Source: DATFTF01 sp963825175 | Lineage (GTDB): Bacteria > Acidobacteriota > Thermoanaerobaculia > UBA5066 > Gp7-AA6 | NCBI GenBank assembly: GCA_963825175.1 | Contig: CAWGSA010000001.1 | Location: 372,001-436,000, forward strand | Direction of reading: 5' to 3' | Length of the DNA stretch: 64,000 nt | Shown: one piece after another, positions 16,465 to 24,129 of the stretch | Layout: each line of letters opens with the position of its first letter | How positions within the stretch are numbered: the first letter of the stretch is position 1 | The notes under the pieces: model-generated | Seen by the model: the letters and a program-made list of their open reading frames with translations, nothing else | Databases searched by the model: none | Told to the model about the DNA's origin: nothing | Made by a program: the position numbers and the translations under genes

Positions 16465-17583
16465 ATGACTGGAGAACTTAAGCAGTTTCGTCGCCGGCGA
16501 CTGACTCCCGAGGAGGGCACCCGGGCTGCCGCTGAGATTCTGGCGATGCCATTCGACGTTCGACGTCAGCATCTCCAGGAGCTATCACTCGACGACCCGG
16601 AGACACTTCTGCCTCTTCTCGAGTCGATTCGTCAGCAATTGAACTCGGCACCGGAGAGTGTTCTCGCAGAGGCCGAGTTCATTTATCACTTTCTGGAGTC
16701 AATAGAGACTGCTTACCCGGTAAGCGCGTTTCTGCTCGACGAACGAGAGTATTTCCTCGGGGAGACGGCCCGGATAGCCGGAACTGCATGCCGACAGATA
16801 TCGAGGCGGGACGATTCCCGCAACTGGTTCGATCTGTCCGAGGTTTGGTTCCTCCAAACCGAGAATGCATCAGGAAACCTAGCCAAACTAACTTACCAGC
16901 GACTCGCGCTGCGAATAGAGGAAAGAGACTTCGACGCAGTAATGCAGCTTCTTCCGGGCCTAACAGCGACGTTTGAGAAACTGGGAATGACCGAGGACTC
17001 GGTGAAATCCCAATTCCTGAAGGCGGCCGTTCTCAAGGAGACAGACCACCTTTCGGAAGCGATTGGGGTGTACAAGAAGATCATCGGGGCTGCTGACTCC
17101 CCGAGGAATGAGGGCCTCTTAGCGCTTGCATATGTCAATCTCGTGCAGCTGCACGGATTAGTGGGAGCGGCGGAGGATGCGTGGAGAGACGCGAACAAGG
17201 CTGCGCCACTTCTGCGGCGCAATGGTGATCACGTCGGGCTGGCCAAACTTTTTTGGGGAATTGGCTTCCTGATGAGATCCCAAGGCGAGAGCGTTCGAGC
17301 CATCGAAAGCTATCGAGCAACACAGCAAGAGTTCCTTCAACTCGGCATGCGCGCCGACGTGGCGGCGGTCCACTTAGTCATCGCCGACCTCCTCCTCGAC
17401 GCCGGCCAGGATCGCCAGGCCGAATGGGAAATCCGCCAGGCCCTCCCGATCATCGACGAATACAAGCTCGTCCCCGAGGGCTTCGCCGCGTTGTCGCTCC
17501 TGCGCGAGTCGCTGCGCCGCCAGAAGATCGACCGCCAGGCCCTGCGCAACCTTCACGGCTACTTCGAAGAGCTCGGCTCCTAG
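16465..17583 (+). CDS. TPR-repeat protein
   Basis: A 372-residue, all-helical tetratricopeptide-repeat protein, without a visible DNA-binding or enzymatic domain, signal peptide or membrane segment. TPR-like helices run from about 130 to 360 (for example ALAYVNLVQLHGLVGAAEDAW, FWGIGFLMRSQGESVRAIESY, IADLLLDAGQDRQAEWEI). The first two-thirds uses AT-richer codons than the neighbours; the last 80 residues (from MRADVAAVHLVIADL) are GC-rich and almost identical to the decayed copy at 17988-18370. Solitary TPR proteins often scaffold complexes or sense peptides, but the partner here is unknown. The start follows a short spacer without a strong Shine-Dalgarno. Confidence 0.75.
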   Translation: MTGELKQFRRRRLTPEEGTRAAAEILAMPFDVRRQHLQELSLDDPETLLPLLESIRQQLNSAPESVLAEAEFIYHFLESIETAYPVSAFLLDEREYFLGETARIAGTACRQISRRDDSRNWFDLSEVWFLQTENASGNLAKLTYQRLALRIEERDFDAVMQLLPGLTATFEKLGMTEDSVKSQFLKAAVLKETDHLSEAIGVYKKIIGAADSPRNEGLLALAYVNLVQLHGLVGAAEDAWRDANKAAPLLRRNGDHVGLAKLFWGIGFLMRSQGESVRAIESYRATQQEFLQLGMRADVAAVHLVIADLLLDAGQDRQAEWEIRQALPIIDEYKLVPEGFAALSLLRESLRRQKIDRQALRNLHGYFEELGS

Positions 17584-17675
17584 CCTCTCCTCTTCCTCCC
17601 GCTCCCTTCCCCTCCGACCTTTTCGCTATCCGACGGAAACATCCGCGCGGTACTCGTTCCGCCCCCGCGTCGCGC

Positions 17676-17775
17676 CTGCGGGCCGGGCGGCCGCAGGGGC
17701 CGCCCCTACGGCATGGCAATCCCGAGACGCCTCTTCGTTCCGTAGGGGCGGGGCTTGTCCCCGCCCGCGGGTAGA
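17676..17775. repeat. GC-rich dispersed intergenic repeat, copy 2
   Basis: Contains GGGCGGCCGCAGGGGCCG followed by CCCCTACGGCA, then CGTAGGGGCGGGGCTTGTCC, closely matching parts of the copies at 7886 and 27290. The flanking stretch 17584-17987 (about 400 bp between the TPR gene and its decayed copy) has no supported gene and nothing else recognisable. Confidence 0.55.
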
Positions 17776-17987
17776 CCTTCCGAACATTTCGCGTCATGAG
17801 TTCCACCTTCGCAACCCTCCGGCTCTCTGCGACTTGCCCCTCATGACAGTATGTAAGTAGAGAGCCGATTGGATCCAGCCAAACTCACGGCGCGCTCCCG
17901 CGGGAGGCCGCCAGGCAGGAGTGCCGCGCACGTTCGCCCGGAGGCGGCTGCTGCGGCCGCGGCCGGCGCCGTCGAACCGGCTAAGGA

Positions 17988-18370
17988 GAGAGCCTCTGCT
18001 GAATCAACTGGGAAATCGAATCGCTGCAGTAAAGTTGCATTGGGGCATTGGGTACCTGCAGAGGTCACGGGGCGACGTTGCATCTTCAATTCAAGCGTAC
18101 CGGACCGCTCAACTGAATTTTCCCGAGATCGGCCTGCGCGCCGATGTTGCAGCAGTCCACCTCCTCATCGCCGACCTCCTCCTCGACGCCGGCCAGGATC
18201 GCCAGGCCGAATGGGAGATCCGCCAGGTCCTTCCGATCATCGACGAATACAAGCTCGTCCCCGAAGGCTTCGCCGCACTGTCGCTCCTGCGTGAGTCGCT
18301 CCGCCGCCAGAAGATCGATCGCCAGGCCCTGCGCAACCTCCACGGCTACTTCGAAAAGCCCGGCCTGTAG
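17988..18370 (+). pseudogene. 5'-truncated copy of the TPR gene
   Basis: The frame from about 17988 encodes a 3'-terminal TPR fragment (LNQLGNRIAAVKLHWGIGYL through HGYFEKPGL) homologous to the last 130 residues of the intact TPR protein. The last 240 bases are nearly identical at nucleotide level, while the preceding 120 bases are clearly more diverged. Upstream of 17988 the open frame continues but is Arg/Pro-rich and unrelated, so the 5' part is lost. It could still be translated from an ATG at 17921, but that product would have a non-homologous N-terminus. Confidence 0.6.
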
Positions 18371-18417
18371 ACCCCTGCGCCGCCCCCGCCATGCCCGCCC
18401 CCCCAAGTCCCGGGGTC

Positions 18418-18442
18418 GGGGTCAACGCTGATTTCATGTATT
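18418..18442 (+). repeat. Solitary copy of the transposase terminal repeat
   Basis: Twenty-four of 25 bases match the inner part of the terminal inverted repeats of the element at 18794-19800 (GGGGTCAACGCTGATTTC then TGTATT with one mismatch). Same orientation as the left end. It may mark an old insertion or a REP-like mobile copy. Confidence 0.65.
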
Positions 18443-18599
18443 ACGATCTTCGGCTGGGTTTTCCTCGCGCAGCGACCCGCCACCATAGACGTGGGCCGCT
18501 TGCCGCCCGTAGTTCTACCGGCGCGACGTCTCTGACGACCTTCGATCCATCTTCCCCCGGGATCGGACTTCGCCAAGACCGATCTCGAATTGGCGTGAG

Positions 18600-18680
18600 C
18601 GCGAATCAGGCGTCGGATCGCCGAAGACCATGGCCGCCCTGCGCGACCTCTACGGCCACTTCGAAGCCGGGGCCGTAAGC
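18600..18680 (+). pseudogene. Remnant of a third TPR-gene 3' end
   Basis: About 80 bases whose translation, MAALRDLYGHFEAG, resembles the C-terminal RQALRNLHGYFEE of the TPR protein, in the same orientation. No longer homologous frame surrounds it. The stretch 18443-18793 otherwise contains no supported gene. Confidence 0.4.
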
Positions 18681-18793
18681 TTCGCGTCGATGGCTGATGC
18701 CGCCTCGGCTAAAACGGGGACGATGAGCGCCGCCAAGAACGAGGTCCGCAAGACAGCCCGAGAGCACTTCGCTCGCGGACCGATCGATCAATC

Positions 18794-19800
18794 CTGGCCG
18801 GGGTCAACGCTGATTTCGTGTATTCTGAGATGCACGATGTCGCGTCCCCTTCGCCTCGAATTCTCGGGAGCTCTCTATCACATCGTCGCTCGCGGCAACG
18901 AGCGCCGCGAGGTCTTCCGCGAAGATCGCGACCGGGAGCTCTACCTGGCTCGTGTCGCGCACTACCGCGACAAGTTCGGCTTCCGCTTCTACGCCTATTG
19001 CCTGATGGGTAATCACCTTCACCTCGTTCTGGAGACCGGCAAGACTCCGCTCTCGCGCATCATGCTCGGAATCCAGGGCTCCTACACGCAGGTCTTCAAC
19101 CGGCGGCACGATCGCGTCGGGCACCTGTTCCAGGGTCGCTACAAGGCCTTCCTGGTCCAGAAAGACAGCTACCTGCTCGCTTTAATCCGGTACGTCCACG
19201 AGAACCCGGTCGTCGCCGGACTTGTTCAGCGCGTCCAAGACTATCCGTGGTCGAGCGACCGGTTCTATCGACGGGGGCGCGGGCCGGAGTGGATGGACGT
19301 GGACGACGGGCTTCGGATCTTCGCATCGAAAAGGAGCGTGGCTGTTCACGAATACCGACGCTTCAGCGCGCGCCGGTCCGGCCGATATGAGGAGGCGCAG
19401 CGGTTCGGCCAAATCGTCCGCGGAGACGAGGACTTTGCGCATTGGGCCTTCGAGCTCGCCGGCGAGCCAGACCTGATCGTCCGGAATCTGGACGCGGCTC
19501 GCGTCGCAGGGGCGGTGGCTCGCCACCTCGACCTCGACGTGAACGCGCTGCGTGCGCCGGCGCGGGGCCGTCAGGAATCGGAGGCGAGGGGCCTGGCTGC
19601 CTATCTGGGGCGTGAGCTGGCCCGAATTCCGATATCGCGCACGGCCGAATACTTCCGGCGTGATGGCTCAACCCTCGTGAGAGATGTCCAGAGACTGGAA
19701 GAGCGGATCGCGAAAGATCCGGAGGTGCGGCGCAAAGCGGCGGTGATTCGCAAGATTCTGGAGAGACGTAATACACGAAATCAGCGTTGACCCCGGCCAG
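18794..19800 (+). mobile_element. Y1-transposase element with 31-bp perfect inverted repeats
   Basis: The element is 1,007 bp. Left end 18794-18824 and right end 19770-19800 are exact reverse complements over 31 bases (CTGGCCGGGGTCAACGCTGA is the outer part). The transposase gene fills the inside and its stop codon lies in the right repeat. No target-site duplication is visible, as expected for single-strand HUH transposition. The right end is 14 bp before the DUF885 peptidase start, so the insertion may have replaced that gene's promoter. It sits among decayed TPR copies. Confidence 0.85.
18837..19790 (+). CDS. REP-associated-type Y1 (HUH) transposase
   Basis: A 317-residue protein. The N-terminal Y1 transposase domain shows ALYHIVARGNERREVF, the metal-binding HUH motif NHLHLVLE (His60, His62), RRHDRVGHLFQGRYKAFLV and the catalytic-tyrosine motif RYVHENPV (Tyr119). 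This is the REP-associated tyrosine transposase (RAYT) pattern. The C-terminal part (about 210-317) looks like a helical DNA-binding domain. These enzymes cleave and rejoin single-stranded DNA at palindromic ends. The gene is intact and starts 12 bases after the left inverted repeat. Confidence 0.92.
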   Translation: MSRPLRLEFSGALYHIVARGNERREVFREDRDRELYLARVAHYRDKFGFRFYAYCLMGNHLHLVLETGKTPLSRIMLGIQGSYTQVFNRRHDRVGHLFQGRYKAFLVQKDSYLLALIRYVHENPVVAGLVQRVQDYPWSSDRFYRRGRGPEWMDVDDGLRIFASKRSVAVHEYRRFSARRSGRYEEAQRFGQIVRGDEDFAHWAFELAGEPDLIVRNLDAARVAGAVARHLDLDVNALRAPARGRQESEARGLAAYLGRELARIPISRTAEYFRRDGSTLVRDVQRLEERIAKDPEVRRKAAVIRKILERRNTRNQR

Positions 19801-19814
19801 AACAGGTGGAGGGG

Positions 19815-21038
19815 ATGAATCGGATTGCGGAGGCGTATGTCCGGATGGTGCTGGCGCTGGGGCGGCACGATCCGGACTACGTCGATGCGTACTACGGGCC
19901 GGCGCAGTGGAGGAGCGAAGCGCAGTCGCGAGAGACGCCGCCTGCCGAGATCCGGGACGCGGCGGCCGCGCTCGCCGGGAGGATCGAGGCGGAGACGGAG
20001 CCGGCGGACGAAATGCTCCATCTGAGGCACCGGTATCTGGCAAAAATGCTACGGTCGCTCGCCGCGCGCGCCGACATCCTCGCGGGTGCCCGCTACACGT
20101 TCGAAGAGGAGTCGCGCGCTCTCTATGACGCGGTCGTGCCGCGGCGCGCGGAGGAGGACTTGCGCCGGACGCTCGACGCTATCGCGGCGGAGCTTCCCGG
20201 GCCGGGCGCGCTCGTCGACCGCTACGAGGCCTTCAAGAGCCGCTTCGTGATCCCGCCCGAGAGGCTCGATCGCGTCTTCGCCGCGGCGATCGACGAGGCT
20301 CGGCGGCGCACGCGCGAACACATCGACTTGCCGGCCGGTGAGAGCTTTCGCGTGGAGTACGTCACCGACAGGCCGTGGTCCGGCTACAACTGGTACCAGG
20401 GCACTTTCGTCAGCCTGATCCAGGTCAACACGGACCTCCCCGTCTCCATCGACCGCGCGATCGACCTCGCCGCCCACGAAGGCTACCCCGGCCACCACGT
20501 CTACCACTCGCTCTGCGAGAAGAACCTGGTGCGCGATCGCGGCTGGATGGAGTTCACGATTTATCCCCTCTTCTCGCCGCAGTCGCTGATCGCGGAGGGC
20601 AGCGCGAATTTCGGAGTCGAGGTCGCCTTCGGCGAGGAAGACCGCCTGGCTCTCGAGCGCGCAGTCCTGTTCCCCCTGGCGGGCCTCGAGCCCGACAGCG
20701 CGGGCCGCAACGAGCGCGTGCGGACGCTCGTCGAGCGGCTGTCCTACGCGGGCAATGAAGCGGCCCGGCGGCTGCTCGACGGCGAGATCGGCGAGGAGGA
20801 GGCCGCCCTCTGGCTGACCGATCATGCGTTGATGTCCCCGGCCAAGGCGCGGCAACGCGTCCGCTTCATCCGGAAATACCGCAGCTACGTCATTAACTAC
20901 AACCTGGGGAAGGACCTCGTGCGTGCCTACGTGGAGTCCCGGGGCGGAACGGCCGACCACCCGGATTGGCGCTGGCGCGAGCTCGCGAGCCTTCTCTCGT
21001 CGCCGTGCCTCCCGGCGGACCTGAAGGTCATGGCATGA
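19815..21038 (+). CDS. DUF885 family putative metallopeptidase
   Basis: A 407-residue protein with the zinc motif HEGYPGHH (about 221-228), the hallmark of the DUF885 group of gluzincin-like, mostly helical peptidases. A second conserved stretch, YPLFSPQSLIAEGSANFGVE (about 255), carries the downstream Glu expected as third zinc ligand. There is no signal peptide, so it is probably cytoplasmic. Most DUF885 proteins are about 550-600 residues, so this is a short version. The ATG at 19815 has GGAGGGG directly upstream; the preceding 14 bp are all that separate it from the transposon end. Confidence 0.88.
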   Translation: MNRIAEAYVRMVLALGRHDPDYVDAYYGPAQWRSEAQSRETPPAEIRDAAAALAGRIEAETEPADEMLHLRHRYLAKMLRSLAARADILAGARYTFEEESRALYDAVVPRRAEEDLRRTLDAIAAELPGPGALVDRYEAFKSRFVIPPERLDRVFAAAIDEARRRTREHIDLPAGESFRVEYVTDRPWSGYNWYQGTFVSLIQVNTDLPVSIDRAIDLAAHEGYPGHHVYHSLCEKNLVRDRGWMEFTIYPLFSPQSLIAEGSANFGVEVAFGEEDRLALERAVLFPLAGLEPDSAGRNERVRTLVERLSYAGNEAARRLLDGEIGEEEAALWLTDHALMSPAKARQRVRFIRKYRSYVINYNLGKDLVRAYVESRGGTADHPDWRWRELASLLSSPCLPADLKVMA

Positions 21039-21048
21039 AGGAAAGGAA

Positions 21049-21067
21049 GGGGGGCACCATGCCCCCC
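21049..21067. terminator. Bidirectional terminator-like hairpin
   Basis: GGGGGGCA pairs perfectly with TGCCCCCC around CCA, between the convergent DUF885 and DUF4142 genes, 11 bases after the first stop and 33 before the other. Very stable; no T-tract. Confidence 0.6.
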
Positions 21068-21099
21068 CTCCGGAACTCCCTGCGCATCAGGACACTGTA

Positions 21100-21729
21100 T
21101 TAAGAGGGCTTTTCGCCTTTGGCGACTTTCGAGTTGTCCTCGCGCGCCATTCTCAAATGGTCCTGAAGCGTGGGGAGGGTCCTGGCCGCGAAATTCTTCA
21201 CGTCGGGGTCTCGCGCGTTCTGCGACTCCTTGTTGAACTCCGCGACGTCTTTTTCGTGATCGGAAAGCATCAGTTTCGCGTAGGCCCGGTCGAACTCCGG
21301 TCCCGACAGCTTCGACAGCCGATCCATCTCCTTCTTGGACCTGGAGTCCGGCGAGCTGGGAACCAGGACGCCCTTCTGCTGCGCCAGCGCCTTCAGCTCT
21401 TCGTTGGCCCTGGAGTGGTCGTCGACCATCCTCTGCGCGAACTGCTTGACGTCCGGATCGGACGCCTTGTCCCTGGCCAGATTGCCGAGCTCGACTTCCG
21501 CGGCTCCCCCCGCCGCCGCCATCCTCAGAAAGCTCGCGTCGGATGCCGTGAGCTCCGAGGCGCTCGTCATCGGTGAGGCCGGCTCGCCGAACTGAGTGGG
21601 AGGACTATCCGAGCTCGGGTTCTTGGGCTGCGGGACGCTGCGGTTCATCTGCGCCAGGAGCGTCGATCCCGAAAACAGCGCTCCGGCGGCGAACGCGGCC
21701 GCGGCAGCGAGAAATTTCTTCACCATCAT
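21100..21729 (-). CDS. Exported DUF4142 (ferritin-like) protein
   Basis: A 209-residue predicted envelope protein. Residues 1-27 are a Sec signal peptide (MMVKKFLAAAAAFAAGALFS). A Pro/Ser-rich linker follows, then a DUF4142 helical bundle: DASFLRMAAAGGAAEVELGN, KQFAQRMVDDHSRANEELKAL and the C-terminal NFAARTLPTLQDHLRMARE. The histidines in MVDDHS, LSDHEKD and LQDHL are typical and lie as in ferritin-like bundles, but metal binding is unproven. The start is the ATGATG pair at 21729, which gives a clean signal peptide. Family role is unknown, often linked to stress. Confidence 0.88.
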   Translation of the reverse strand: MMVKKFLAAAAAFAAGALFSGSTLLAQMNRSVPQPKNPSSDSPPTQFGEPASPMTSASELTASDASFLRMAAAGGAAEVELGNLARDKASDPDVKQFAQRMVDDHSRANEELKALAQQKGVLVPSSPDSRSKKEMDRLSKLSGPEFDRAYAKLMLSDHEKDVAEFNKESQNARDPDVKNFAARTLPTLQDHLRMAREDNSKVAKGEKPS

Positions 21730-21865
21730 CAACCTGCCTTTCTCCAAAACCCCCAAAAAATGTTCCGCGGCGCGGAGAGCTCACCCGTTGAGATCTCGAT
21801 GCGCCACGCACAAGAAAAGGAGCAAGAGAGGTGCCACGAGAAAAAGCGAGAATTTTCCGAGTCGA

Positions 21866-22093
21866 TCAGGAGTTCCCGGGCGAGTTGCCCCCGCCTTTCT
21901 TCGCCGTGAATTTCTCGCAGGCCCGGACCGGCTGCGGCGGATAGCGCTTGAAGAGAGGGCAGTAGAGAAAGGTCGAGCGCGCCGTCCGTATGAGCTTGAT
22001 CGGCGCGGCGCACGCGTGGCAGAGGCTGTCGGGAAACGGAAGATCCGTTCCATTCTCCGCCGGAGCGGCGTCGGAAGGCTTCTCCGGACTCAT
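21866..22093 (-). CDS. Small cysteine-rich (zinc-ribbon-like) protein
   Basis: A 75-residue protein with four cysteines: CHAC, then Cys in TFLYCPLF and Cys in VRACEKF. The conserved-looking core FPDSLCHACAAPIKLIRT followed by RSTFLYCPLFKRYPPQPV suggests a small zinc-binding domain of a known but unnamed family. It has no signal peptide and is intracellular. It runs leftward between the DUF4142 gene and the divergent hydrolase gene. Confidence 0.7.
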   Translation of the reverse strand: MSPEKPSDAAPAENGTDLPFPDSLCHACAAPIKLIRTARSTFLYCPLFKRYPPQPVRACEKFTAKKGGGNSPGNS

Positions 22094-22185
22094 CCGGAAA
22101 AGCCTATCGCTGCTGCCATGGAGAACGGAGCGCCGCTTGCCCGATATGATCCCGGCAACCGCTCGGACGTCATCTGCGAAGAGGA

Positions 22186-22977
22186 ATGATCACCGCCGCC
22201 GTCCTCCTCCTCATCGTGGCCGGCGTGCTGACCCTGCTCGCCGCCAACGAGAGCCGCTTCCTCTACTTTCCGATCCGACAGTACGAGGCCCTGCCGGCGG
22301 ACTACGGGCTCGCCTCCGAGCCGCTGGAGCTCGTCTCGGCCGGCGGTGTCCGGCTTCGGGGCTGGTGGATCCACGGCCAGGGCCGGGTCGTTCTTCTCTA
22401 CTTTCACGGTAACGGCGGCAACATCAGCCATCGGCTCGAGCGAACCAGGATGCTGGTGGACGGGCTGGGCCTCGACGTCGTCCTCGTCGACTACCGCGGC
22501 TACGGCGCGAGCGAAGGCCGGCCGGACGAGGCGGGCCTGTATGCCGACGGTGAGGCGATGTACGAAGCGGCGGGCGCCCGAGGCTTTCCGCCCGATCGGA
22601 TCGTCCTGTTCGGGGAATCGCTCGGATGCGCCGTGGCCATCGAGACGGCGCTCCGAAGACCCTCACGGGCGCTGATCCTGGAGGCTCCATTTCTCTCCGT
22701 GCGCCGGATGGCCAGATCGGTCTTTCCGCTGTTCCCGGCGTTCCTCCTGCGCACCCGCTTCGACAACGAGGCGAAGATCACGCGGGTGTCCATCCCCAAG
22801 CTCATCGCGGGAAGCGACGCCGACGACGTGGTCCCGTTTTCTCAGACGCGCCGATTGTTCGAGAAGGCCGTGGAGCCGAAGACCTTCTATCTAATCCGCG
22901 GAGCCCTGCACAACAATACATATATTGTAGGTGGCAAGGAGTATCTGGAGGCGTGGAGGAAATTCCTCGCGTCCTGA
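22186..22977 (+). CDS. Membrane-anchored alpha/beta hydrolase (Bem46/FrsA-like)
   Basis: A 263-residue hydrolase with one N-terminal membrane helix (about 2-20), which should tether it to the inner membrane. The oxyanion loop YFHGNGGNISHR, nucleophile Ser145 in GESLG, acid Asp211 or Asp213 in AGSDADDVVP, and His242 in GALHNN make a full catalytic triad. It belongs to the widespread Bem46/YqkD group of uncertain substrate. The ACAATA palindrome at 22913 lies within the codons just after the catalytic His. Its stop codon opens a heptamer array. Confidence 0.9.
   Translation: MITAAVLLLIVAGVLTLLAANESRFLYFPIRQYEALPADYGLASEPLELVSAGGVRLRGWWIHGQGRVVLLYFHGNGGNISHRLERTRMLVDGLGLDVVLVDYRGYGASEGRPDEAGLYADGEAMYEAAGARGFPPDRIVLFGESLGCAVAIETALRRPSRALILEAPFLSVRRMARSVFPLFPAFLLRTRFDNEAKITRVSIPKLIAGSDADDVVPFSQTRRLFEKAVEPKTFYLIRGALHNNTYIVGGKEYLEAWRKFLAS
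22913..22928. promoter_or_regulatory. Palindrome ACAATA-N4-TATTGT, copy 2
   Basis: Same arms as at 2832 and 41293, with a CATA centre, inside the 3' part of the hydrolase gene (codons for HNNTYIV). AT-rich in a GC-rich gene. Confidence 0.4.
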
Positions 22978-23082
22978 CCGAGGACCGCGGACCGAGGACT
23001 GAGGACTCGAGAGGCTTCCGCCCCCATATCTCTATCCCGGCTTCAGCGCCTTTAGGTCCGCAGTCCTCAGCCCTCAGTCGCG
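22976..23082. repeat. Pair of inverted heptamer arrays between convergent genes
   Basis: Left arm: GACCGAG, GACCGCG, GACCGAG, GACTGAG (22976-23003), starting in the hydrolase stop codon. Right arm at 23055-23082 reads, on the other strand, GACTGAG, GGCTGAG, GACTGCG and contains the stop codon of the epimerase gene. The arms can pair across a 50-base centre and may act as a two-way terminator. Confidence 0.6.
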
Positions 23083-24125
23083 TCAGCGAGCGCACGATCC
23101 TCCGCCTCGTAGTCGAACTGCGCGGGGTCGACAGCGGCGGGCGGGTGATCACGCTCCCAGGCGATCGCCCGAAGCAACCCTTCCTCTTCCGAGACCGGCT
23201 CGGCATATCCCAGCTCGCGGCGCATGCGAGCCGTGTCGTACTCGATGCTCTGTTCGAAGCGCAGGGGCAGAGCCAGGCCCGGCGGGAGCTTCGCCGCGGG
23301 AAGCGCGACAACACGGCCCTGCCAGCCGCACGCCTTTCCGATCTCCGCCACTCTCTCCGCGACGGTCGGCGTCGCGGCTTCCCCCACGTTGTAGATCCTT
23401 CCGGCTGCCTTCTCACGATCGACGGCGAGCGCGATGGCGCGCGCGACGTTCTCGACGTACCCATGGGTCCAGCGCCAGGCGGCCATCCGCTCCTCGAGCA
23501 GGAGGGCGGGACGGCCGTCGTCCATGCGCTTGACGGTGGCGAAGAACCGATGCTGGTCGTCCCCGGGGCCGAAGACCACGGGCAGCCGCAGGACCGTCGC
23601 CGGGAGATCGGCGTGCCGCGCGATCTCGCGCTCGACCAGGATCTTCTCGTACGTCTCAGGATCGTACGGACCGGGACGGCCGCCTCGATACGGGTAAAGC
23701 TTCGAACGCAGAGGCGCGTCTTCCGTCAATGGCGTCGGATCCGGCGGTCTCTCCTCGGTCCCTCGCAGAATTCCATACGCGCGGTAGACGTCTCCGGAAG
23801 AGAGGGCGACGACCCGGCGGGCGATCCCGCGGAACGCGTCGGCCAGAGCGCGGGCGTCCTTCTCGCCGACCGCGTGCATGGCGACCACCACGTCGCAGGC
23901 GAGCGAGGTCAGCTCCGGCGGAAATCGCATGACCGGTCGGGCGGCGAGCGGGCTGTGCACGTGCTCGACGCCGAACGGAAGTGCCGGCTCGTGGTCCCCG
24001 CGGTGAAAGACGGTGACGCGGTGCCCCATGCGCAGAAGCTCCGCGGCGACATACGGACCCAGGAACCCCGTCCCGCCGACGAGGATCACGCGAAGCTGCC
24101 GCAGCTGGTTCGTCGGCATGCGCAA
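23067..24125 (-). CDS. NAD-dependent epimerase/dehydratase (extended SDR)
   Basis: A 352-residue Rossmann protein. The nucleotide motif is VILVGGTGFLGPYVAAELLR at about 13-32. The catalytic region has VVALSSGDVYRAYG and PETYEKILVE, giving the extended-SDR Tyr-x3-Lys as YEKIL. The C-terminal half is the substrate domain with WRWTHGYVENVARAIALAV and RIYNVGEAATPT. Acts on a nucleotide sugar or related substrate; identity is not clear. Its start lies 4 bases beyond the stop of the upstream redoxin gene, so they are probably co-transcribed. An in-frame ATG two codons later is an alternative. Confidence 0.88.
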   Translation of the reverse strand: MRMPTNQLRQLRVILVGGTGFLGPYVAAELLRMGHRVTVFHRGDHEPALPFGVEHVHSPLAARPVMRFPPELTSLACDVVVAMHAVGEKDARALADAFRGIARRVVALSSGDVYRAYGILRGTEERPPDPTPLTEDAPLRSKLYPYRGGRPGPYDPETYEKILVEREIARHADLPATVLRLPVVFGPGDDQHRFFATVKRMDDGRPALLLEERMAAWRWTHGYVENVARAIALAVDREKAAGRIYNVGEAATPTVAERVAEIGKACGWQGRVVALPAAKLPPGLALPLRFEQSIEYDTARMRRELGYAEPVSEEEGLLRAIAWERDHPPAAVDPAQFDYEAEDRALADATEG

Positions 24126-24129
24126 AGAA

